DNA of 64,000 nucleotides from Trichuris trichiura (lineage: Eukaryota; Nematoda; Enoplea; Trichinellida; Trichuridae). The notes below the pieces were generated by a model. It ran no database searches, was not told the DNA's origin, and was given only the letters and a program-made list of their open reading frames with translations. Positions 56,916 through 64,000 of the stretch are shown piece by piece (position 1 is the stretch's first letter; each line of letters starts with the position of its first letter). The stretch covers positions 434,001 to 498,000 of the forward strand of contig JBAJFE010000014.1 in assembly GCA_037903355.1 (NCBI GenBank). The letters run 5' to 3'. The position numbers and the translations under genes are program-made.

Positions 56916-57461
56916 TCAAGTCTCCGAACCTTGGATTGTTGCTACAATTTTCCTGCTTCCTGCAATATGTTGTTGTTTTGACAATGAAGACGCGCAAAAT
57001 GCCATACCGCCAGAGTTGCGATGCTCGCAAAGCCAAATTCCTTGCCATGTGCCCAGGCTCAGTTTGCCGTTTGTAATTGGAATGCACAGCGTTGCCCCCA
57101 CAAGAGCTGATTTCACGTGCGCCGGCATGTCGTCAGGCCCTTCGCACGAGTGGCGATAAGGCATGTCTTCCGGAACCAAATGGTTCAACATCATTTCAGT
57201 GTCAACTCGAACGCTGCTATCCCAATTTTCGTTCAAACTGATGCTTGCGCTCGTATGTTGTACTTAAGCATGAAGGATCAAGTAAAGCGACTTAAATGCG
57301 TCTACGCTTTTCTCACTGCACAAATGTAGAACTCCTATGGAAATTTGTCGGAGCTCTGGAAGCGCATTTTCTATTTCGTCCGTCACCAAATGACAACCTC
57401 GAGCGCGCGATTTCATACTTATGATTTTTTGAATCCATTTGCATCCCTGAGCTACAGCCAT
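56916..57461 (-). CDS. YjbQ/UPF0047 family protein
   Basis: Exons 57317-57461, 57008-57262 and 56916-56959 keep phase and give 147 residues (bacterial YjbQ is about 138). The family order is complete: [34 protein letters not shown] (spanning intron 1), [57 protein letters not shown] and KIVATIQG. Bacterial members have been described with weak thiamine-phosphate synthase activity; the physiological role is unsettled. The family is common in prokaryotes and patchy in animals. The introns show it is a resident nuclear gene rather than contamination. Confidence 0.92.
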
Positions 57462-58057
57462 TAGGTGAATTTTCGATCGAAATTTTACACTTGTAAACAG
57501 TTAGCCAAAACTACCGTATATCTGTTTTTCAGGTTCATAGTAAATGCCGGAAAAAAACATAGGCTTCCAAGGCTTCGCTGCCCATAAATAGATGCTTCTG
57601 GATAACTGCTAGGTTTAACATTGTTTAAGGAAACGAGAAACATTTCCTTCTTTTAAAATGCAAGCAAACTAAAGGAGTATGCTTCTGTTGAAATTTATCT
57701 GCTCATAAACACTTAGAGGAAGAAGGACTAAGTTTTTTCAGACCTTTTCTTTCTTCTAGTGGCATGAGGAAGGGACAAAACAAAGATGACCTGCGCATAC
57801 GCAAAAGACATTGTATTCATTAATAAATTCAGTAAAAAATTTTTGTTGTTGCTTTTGCTGTGCTCACTAGAGCTGTATCGATACTTCTAAGCCTTATCAT
57901 ATTTACAATTGAACAAGAAGCAGTAGTAAACCGGAGGCTGTAAATTAGGAAGCATTCGCAAATACAACCTCGTACTTTAGCCGACTTTATGCAGGGTATT
58001 ATTTTATCTGTCAGAACTTTGGCAGAGAACACATCCTACGTTCATCTCCAATGAAAG
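57462..58057. other. Intergenic region, nothing recognised
   Basis: Short frames only; would include the promoter of the YjbQ-like gene. Confidence 0.4.
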
Positions 58058-58059
58058 TA

Positions 58060-58533
58060 CAGTAAAACCTCCTTAATCCGAACGCTTCGGGGCCGAGGGT
58101 AGCTCGGATTACGGAAAAATTCGGATTATGGAGGACGCTTACAGTAAACCACAGAAAAGCTGGTAATGCAATTTTGAATGCGTGTTCCTGGCGTCTACAG
58201 AGCGATGTCAGTCTCTGCAAGCGGTGAATAGCTTAAGGAGGGCAGTGAAATTTGTTTGATTAAAGAAAACGACTGACCAAACCAGTTTCTTAGCAGAGCT
58301 TTCGGGTCTGCCGCGACCCGTATTCCAAGGGGCAGACCCGAAAGCTCCGAAGAGAAAAAACTTTTTGTTTATTCCACATCTCAACGGGACATCGAATCCG
58401 TAATAAACAGATTCGAATATGAAAACTTATAGTCCCGTACAAAAGCATTACAGGTTGCCTAATTATCTTTAATGTATACGGTAGTTCTTTAATGTATACT
58501 CTTCCACGAGTTCGGATTAGAGAGGTTTTACTG
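58060..58533. mobile_element. Tigger/pogo-type MITE with nested PLE palindrome
   Basis: Flanked by TA. The terminal repeats are CAGTAAAACCTCCTTAATCC and the reverse complement of GGATTAGAGAGGTTTTACTG. Interior blocks are shared with 21285-21860. Between about 58290 and 58460 sits a PLE terminal fragment in palindromic form: GAGCTTTCGGGTCTGCC and its inverse GGCAGACCCGAAAGCTC, followed by AACGGGACATCGAATCCGTA and TAGTCCCGTAC. The CTGANGA half of the hammerhead core is lost here. Confidence 0.85.
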
Positions 58534-58782
58534 TAGTAAGAATGCAGGTGCAGTCATTGCTTGCACTGAACTCGTAGTTTAGCCCAATTAATCTGCACAA
58601 AAAATTCGCTAGTTTCTTTTCTCGTGGCAACCTCAACAGTACTATAAAAAAGTTTAGTTTAGTTTAGATTTACATCAAAATGGCATTGACGTTAGAAGGT
58701 CTTACCTTGACATTCATTACGAAATTTTTCTTTTTCGGCAATTTGAACTTTTGAACATATCTTACAAATTTTTTTCGAATCT
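58534..58782. other. 3' flank of UTP25
   Basis: Short interval between the MITE and the UTP25 stop; nothing recognised. Confidence 0.5.
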
Positions 58783-60697
58783 TTATTCGTCGGTCACCAC
58801 TAAATGCGTAACCGATTCGGAACAGAGCATTTGCTTTGCCCGATTCGCACCAACCACAGCGGACAGACGAGACTCGTCGAAGCGGGAATAAATAACGGCA
58901 CATGTGGGCCGAAAGTCTTCGGATGGTTGACGTTTCTTGTCAATGACCATATTACAAAGCTCAGCGTAAAAATTTGCATAAGTTGGGAGCTGATAGAACA
59001 ACAAATTGTGGGCGCCTCGCATGACGTAGCGATGATAAAAATAAAAGCGCTCCGTCATCAGCAGAAGCGACTTCTCACCGTGATAGAATAAGCTTCTAGC
59101 GGCAGCAACCTTTTTTGGCGATGAGTACTCGCTGATATGCATGAAGCTCCAATTGTCCTTCTTTAAATGGTTCCTTATCCGAACGAAGTCAAAGTAGGAG
59201 GGTACGTACAAAAGCGTATGGCTCATCTGGGACAGCTCTGTATAATGCGGTAGCACATTTTCCAGGAAGAAGCGGAACCGAACGTCCGACTCCTCAACTG
59301 TATTCTCAGGTACAAATCGGGTGAACCGTTGAGGTAGGCGAACTACAATTTGCCCTAAGCATCCATCCTTGGATGCTTGCAAAGGCTCGGCGATCACACA
59401 GCCAGCATAATTGTGCGCATGACGAAGAAAAGCCGTCTGAATTTCTGGAGTCGTTATGGACGAAAATATAATGGTCTGACAGTAATACTTCGCAAGTCCA
59501 TTAATGGACCACATTCTGACTTTTGAATAATCAACGCCATGATCCTGCTTTGGCTGCCTGTGCATGCTGTCGATGATGTGAATAACGTGCTTCCAATTTT
59601 GCATTAAGAATACGTCCGCTTGATCCATGATCAACACTTCTATCGAGGAAAGATAATCACAGTCGAAATGCTTCTCGCTCGGCGCGCCCAAAGCCATACG
59701 AAGCCCCAACGGTGAGGCAATGATCATGTCGCTGGAATAGAAGTCTACAAAGAGCTTCAAGGATTTCTTAGCCATGCCCAAACCAATTCTGAAACAATCG
59801 TCATGATTTCCCTTGAATAGTTCTTTGAAGTCTATTGGCGCTGGTTGCCGCCCCTTTCTCATGTGGAATTCTTGACGATCCGAAGAATCCACCTTCGCGG
59901 GAGGCCCATAGTGTTCTATAAAGCGCTTCTTGTGGGTTACAAAAGGCTTTTGATCGTTTCCAAAAAGCAGTCTAATCATTGCCTTCACAACCAGATACGC
60001 ACTATGTCGAAACGGGACCAACAGCAAAATTCTGGGACGCGTAAGGCCTAAGTCGCGTTGTTCTACCTCATCCAGTGACTCTGTACGCTTTGGCGTTCTG
60101 TCCTTATGGCGCATAATTATGGTGCGAGTTTTCAGTATATGGTTTAACGCATGAATGGCTATAACCGTATGCAATTCATCGCTTTGAGCATGCGTTCTTC
60201 GAGCATAAAACATATCCTAAAAGACGTAATCGCTTCTAGACAAAGCGATAAGCGAATAAACCTTTACTTACGTGATATCCGCATATAATGGAGAGGATAT
60301 CTTTCTGAAGCAACGTCAGATTTATCTTTTTCAACGAAGAGTCTGCCTCTGGTGCATCATTCGACAGCTGCAAATGTTTGCGCAAGACTTTCTTTATGTA
60401 AAACTTATTCAAGCCGGCTGTATGAAGTGTCCTGGCATTTATTCCACGCGCAAGGACTGGTCCAACGGTTGGCAAGAGCAAAGGCTCAAATTCTGAGGCT
60501 GTACGCCGACTAGCAACAAGATTTTCCAAAAATTCAGCCTCGTGACAATCGTAGAAGTGAGACATGAAAGGATCTTTGACCTTTGTCCTTACAACATCTG
60601 CGCCATCTGAATTCGAACTACCTTCATCAGCCTCTTCCTGCATTGGCTCACTTGAGTCGACGCGTGGACGCTTGCCGCGCCTACGATTCTCTCCCAT
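58783..60697 (-). CDS. UTP25: U3 small nucleolar RNA-associated protein 25 (DEF/UTP25)
   Basis: Nucleolar small-subunit processome factor with a DEAD-helicase-like fold that lacks ATPase motifs. Exons 60272-60697 and 58783-60216 join in phase 0 over 55 nt, giving 619 residues. Conserved blocks: LTRPRILLLVPFRHSAYLVV, KRFIEHYG, DDCFRIGLGMAKKSLKLF, YSSDMIIASPLGLRMALG, VLIMDQADVFLMQNWKHV, MSHTLLYVPSYFDFVRIRN, LLLMTERFYFYHRYVMRGAH and CAVIYSRFDESRLSAVVGANR. The N-terminal exon is acidic with a nuclear-type basic start (RRRGKRPR). Its start lies 204 nt from the Elongin B stop on the same strand. Confidence 0.95.
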
Positions 60698-60901
60698 TCT
60701 TAAAATCACGAGTACTTAATCACTCAGCCTGGGCTGACAATGTTTTTCCAACTTCTATCAGGTAAGCAACACGCACAATATCATGTATACGAAGAAAGAC
60801 AAATGAATATGGGTCGACTTTTGTATTTTGCAGCAAAAGCCAAGGCTTATTTTAAAAAGCAGCAACTGTAAAAAAAAACAATCGAATTTCAGCTAGACAA
60901 T

Positions 60902-61729
60902 TTATACAGTGCCAGGTTCGTTCGATCTGGTCGAAGCGCTGTCCATGTGAGTTCTTTGAAGAACATCCGGTAGCGGGGGAGGATCGCTTACCGGCGTAAT
61001 ATTTAGCTGTTCCCATTGACCATCTGGAAAAGGCTAACGTCACGAGGGAATTTCGCGCCTACGCAATCGAATTAAAATATCTACAGTGAAAGTCAGAAGG
61101 GAAAGTGAACTTTAAGTTAAGGGAAGAACACTGAATCAAAATAGAGCAACACCGCGTACCGCTGGAACGTAAAGACAAGCCTACGACAGCTGGACTGGAA
61201 GCTTCACAAGCACCCTTCCTGAACCCAGCGTCCTTCAGCGATTGCGAATCCTCTAGGACAGCACCACAAAAATGCAGGCGCATATCAATCGGATTCACCT
61301 GCAAGAAATTGGAGCACTATAGAGAACAAAATATTAAAACAGCAACCTAAACATTGCTACAATGTAAAGTTATTCCGCATGTACAAACAAACAAAATTTT
61401 AGCCTGTTTATCTAATTAATAGCAAATTATACACTATGGATCCAGCCTAACACAATGTCAACTGATTCTTTTGCGAAATGTATAAATTAATTCGAGGTAA
61501 TGGCTAAGGCACTCATGCAATGGAAAACAAAAAAGATGCAAGAACTGCAACTGAACAAGTGGAAACACGGCTCTTACGGAAAATAGGGACGTCAATTTCC
61601 CCTTGAGCTGTCTGACAGTATGATTTTCTGACATCACCAAGAAAACATGCAGTTGATGCCTTTGTATTTCCAGAAAAACTTCCTTAAAAAATATTTCAGA
61701 AATTCTTTAAAAAATAGTAAACCAACCAT
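60902..61729 (-). CDS. ELOB: Elongin B
   Basis: Ubiquitin-like adaptor that, with Elongin C, links substrate receptors such as VHL/SOCS-box proteins to Cullin ligases. Four exons: 61727-61729 (only the ATG), 61578-61682, 61160-61298 and 60902-61023; phases agree and give 122 residues (human 118). EVFLEIQRHQLHVFLVMSEN aligns without gaps to the human N-terminus. It is followed by TVRQLKGKL, MRLHFCGAVLEDSQSLKDAG, SSPAVVGLSLR and the C-terminal DPPPLPDV that contacts partners. A start codon alone in an exon, followed by a 44-nt intron, is unusual but is the only phase-consistent way to begin M-EVFL. Confidence 0.9.
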
Positions 61730-62694
61730 GGTGATGAACCTCCGTGAGGCCGATTTCCAAGGATGTCTGCAAAAGAAGAAAATCAAGCATCGATACTTAC
61801 AATGCATTTTGCCTACATAATATAAATCTGAGCTCATAGGGCACCTCACGTTTTAACGCAGAGGAAACTATTCGCCCTACATAACATGTATTGTTGGAAA
61901 ATTCTGTTAGCAGAGTAAATTAATGCCAAATAACCGAATTAAGCGATTACAGCTTACGCAGGTTTATGAGACGACCATACTGCTTTACTCTTAAAGGAAG
62001 TGACAGTGGGAAAACTTAAAATGACAAGAATCGATGTAGATGCTTTTCAGAAGTTTCGTGATGAGAATTAAATTATAGAGGTCAAACCATGATGCTCAAA
62101 ACATTGTATACTCAGGACCACAACATTTAACTGCGCAAACTTGAACGAGTGAAAAATATTCCTCAGACTAATGAAAGACTGCTGCAGTCATCAAGCGAGA
62201 GAACAAGAATGAAATTATTCGACCATAACGCATTCGCAGCAAAATGGGAATGAAGAAATGAAGACAAAACGACCGGCAATGATCGCGTAATATAACAGCG
62301 CTTCTGCTACGAAGGCAGGCAGTCTGTACGGAGCGGATCAATGCTTTCGCTTCACAGAGTTTTCAATACTAACCTGGTCTGCTTTCAGCACAAATAAATG
62401 GCACAATCAGTCAGCAAGAGGAAAAGCCTGCATACAACGGCAATAACAGAGATAGAGTCAAAAAAGAATCACTTTCTTAGAAAAGTTATTTCAATATGAT
62501 GGAAACGGTGCGCACACCACCGCTAGGCTAAATCACACTGGAAGTATATTACCTGATGCATAAACGATTCGCAGGTTTTATTAGATGCACGACTTTAATA
62601 CTGATCGTTCGGAATTTGACCTTATTTCATATTGTTTGAACTTGATAACTGTTTCAGTAAGAAGATAACAAAATCATGATAAAAACTTTACTTG
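61730..62694. other. Intergenic region upstream of ELOB
   Basis: No gene recognised. The gypsy element begins immediately after. Confidence 0.4.
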
Positions 62695-62889
62695 TGTAGC
62701 GACCGGTCCAGCTGCGTACTCGAAACGCACTGCACATTAAGGTCACCGGCCTCCCTAGCTACCGCCAGTTGTTGACGCGTCGTTTTCACTCACTCTCGTC
62801 AGTTCGTGTGTTCGTGTTGACGTTACTGTTCTTGACGTGAAGTAAAGCATTTGTTTCTTGCACGCATCAGACACAGCATGGCAACCACA
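62695..62889 (+). mobile_element. 5' LTR of a Ty3/gypsy retrotransposon
   Basis: 195 bp, TGTAGCGACC...GGCAACCACA (TG...CA), the same length as the solo LTR at 15660-15854, to which it aligns end to end. It is followed after 2 nt by TGGTGACCCGATG, a plausible primer-binding site. Only the 5' LTR is in the window. Confidence 0.9.
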
Positions 62890-63756
62890 AGTGGTGACCC
62901 GATGAGCCAGTTCTCTCCTCAGCAAGACTGCCCTCCTAAGGCAGAACAAAGCGCCTCCTTCCAGGTAAACGCTGTGCGAGTCGAGCTTCCGCAATTCGAT
63001 CTCGAGGACATTGACACTTGGATGCTTATGTGCGAAAACCTCCTGCACGACGCAGGAGTTGTGCGTCAGGATACGATGTTCCGCAAGATACTGGCCAAAC
63101 TACCAGCTCAGTACTTTCGCATGGTCAAGCACCTAGTGTTGCAACAGCCCCTAGCTGCTGACTGCTTCGATCAGCTCAAGACATGCTTGCTTGACCGTCT
63201 AGGTTTAGCTCCCAGCGAGCGGCTACGCAAGCTGGAACTCTTACCGCCCAGCCTGGGCGACATGAAGCCCTCCTGGCTTTATGGCCAATTAGAACAATTG
63301 TATCCCAACGACGTGGACCACGAAATCATCCGTGAAATGTTCCTCAAGCGCCTCCCTCTGTCCGTTAGCATTTTGTGCCGTGAAAAACTCAGGAACCACC
63401 GACTAGCACAAGTAGCATACATGGCTGATGCTCACTTTCCGCTACAGTCAGATTACACTGCTTCTGTAGTTACCGCACAAGCTCCCGTCGAAGATGTGCC
63501 CTTCCCCTCTAGCAGTGACGCGCTGATTGCAGCTGCACGTCTACAGGCACCTGCGGGCCGCTCAAGCGCCCCGCGCAGACGATGGCAACCTGCCCAAGCA
63601 AGAGGTCGTAAACAACCACCTCGAAGTGAGCACATATCCTACTTTGTTGACCGATGGTGCCGTATTCATCAACGCTACGGCCCCGAAGCCCGTAACTGTC
63701 TCGGCGACTGTACGTTCCGGCAAGACATGTCGGGAAACGCCCACGCCGACCATTAG
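62878..63756 (+). CDS. gag: Gag polyprotein of Ty3/gypsy element
   Basis: 292 residues from the ATG at 62878. The N-terminal VELPQFDLEDIDTWMLMCEN begins the retrotransposon gag helical domain (AKLPAQYFRMVKHLVLQQP, LEQLYPNDVDHEIIREMFL). A basic Pro/Arg stretch precedes a CHCC-like knuckle (WCRIHQRYGPEARNC, then GDCTF) of the form seen in CsRn1-type elements instead of the CCHC knuckle. The first four codons lie inside the LTR and the frame reads through the PBS. It ends in TAG within an overlap with pol. Confidence 0.88.
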   Translation: MATTSGDPMSQFSPQQDCPPKAEQSASFQVNAVRVELPQFDLEDIDTWMLMCENLLHDAGVVRQDTMFRKILAKLPAQYFRMVKHLVLQQPLAADCFDQLKTCLLDRLGLAPSERLRKLELLPPSLGDMKPSWLYGQLEQLYPNDVDHEIIREMFLKRLPLSVSILCREKLRNHRLAQVAYMADAHFPLQSDYTASVVTAQAPVEDVPFPSSSDALIAAARLQAPAGRSSAPRRRWQPAQARGRKQPPRSEHISYFVDRWCRIHQRYGPEARNCLGDCTFRQDMSGNAHADH

Positions 63757-64000
63757 TAGCGGCGGCTATTGGCAACGGCTACAACTCTCCATTGCTTTTC
63801 GTCCGCGATGTTACCGGCCGTCGCTTTCTCGTTGACAGCGGCAGCGAAGTGTCCATCTTGCCTGCTGAGACATCCAGCCGGCGCAGACCCCTGCCTGGTG
63901 CTCCCAAACTGAAAGCAGCTAACGGAACGACCATCGATGTATTCCAAACTGGTCGGCACGAAATCCTCGATTTAGGCCTTGGCCGTACCTATCCTTTCAA
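63705..64000 (+). CDS. pol: Pol polyprotein start (aspartic protease), partial
   Basis: In the -1 frame relative to gag. AAIGNGYNSPLLFVRDVTG is followed by FLVDSGSEVSILPAE, a retropepsin active site with DSG (Asp at 63834-63836), then LKAANGTTIDVF. Continues beyond the window. The -1 overlap suggests frameshifting for Gag-Pol synthesis; the slip site was not identified. Confidence 0.85.

Larger units (their letters stand above)
62695..64000 (+). mobile_element. Ty3/gypsy retrotransposon (CsRn1-like), 5' part
   Basis: LTR, PBS, gag and the start of pol in order; the element runs off the window end. The GC content of its coding part is clearly higher than that of the surroundings. The lack of stops in gag suggests a young copy. 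Confidence 0.9.

Noticed and set aside
58804..59091. Plus-strand 95-codon frame
   Set aside because: Antisense shadow of UTP25.
1..64000. CRISPR arrays, bacterial operons or phage-type systems
   Set aside because: No spaced direct-repeat arrays or prokaryotic gene organisation; introns and eukaryotic families throughout.

Overview
The window is nuclear DNA of an animal. Protein-coding genes are split by many very short introns, mostly 45-60 nt and sometimes up to a few hundred. Both spliceosomal and housekeeping genes are animal-like, and an ecdysone receptor (EcR) with a canonical DNA-binding domain points to an ecdysozoan. Short introns, small gene-to-gene distances, Penelope-like elements and a CsRn1-like Ty3/gypsy element together suggest a nematode, perhaps of clade I (the Trichinella/Trichuris/mermithid side). 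That placement is inference; the sequence alone does not prove the species.

Genes, left to right: an EcR nuclear receptor (+, core 3.0-5.4 kb); a TMEM248/TMEM219-like membrane protein (+, 6.5-7.4 kb); phosphatidylinositol synthase CDIPT (-, 7.6-8.4 kb); a METTL6-like RNA methyltransferase (-, 10.3-11.3 kb); a single-pass membrane protein with ADAMTS-like cysteine motifs (+, 12.7-13.8 kb); tRNA-Lys(TTT) (-); splicing factor PRPF38A (+, 19.8-21.0 kb); tRNA-Pro(TGG) (-); B3GLCT, RAB5IF and ISY1 (all -, 26.5-30.6 kb); mitochondrial initiation factor IF-3 (+, 31.8-32.7 kb); purine nucleoside phosphorylase (-, 37.9-39.0 kb); eIF3c (-, 47.4-50.1 kb); proteasome ATPase Rpt4/PSMC6 (-, 53.8-55.1 kb); a small two-pass membrane protein (+) tail-to-tail with a YjbQ/UPF0047 protein (-) at 56.4-57.5 kb; UTP25 and Elongin B (both -, 58.8-61.7 kb). 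Exon joins were worked out by hand from splice sites, reading phase and recalled family sequence. Most genes keep phase at every join.

The space between genes is dense with mobile DNA. There are Penelope-like elements (PLEs): one long but mutated copy at 50.3-53.2 kb, a head-to-head pair of truncated copies at 15.3-17.4 kb, and fragments at 14.7-15.1, 33.6-34.0 and 58.3-58.5 kb. There is a Tigger/pogo element with matched terminal inverted repeats and a nearly intact transposase (34.1-36.8 kb), and the 5' end of a Ty3/gypsy retrotransposon (62.7 kb to the window end). A 195-bp solo LTR of the same family sits inside a PLE. Several unclassified inverted-repeat (foldback/MITE-like) families are also present, including two 1.2-1.4 kb elements with very long inverted termini.

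The most interesting signal is a structured RNA motif that recurs at the PLE termini: a hammerhead-ribozyme-like core (CTGANGA ... GAAA) whose flanking stems change sequence but keep pairing between copies. In one place it occurs in tandem 218-bp units. Other points worth a second look are an EcR with no recognisable helix 12 at the usual place, two GC-AG introns supported by homology and phase, and a Gag start codon inside the LTR.
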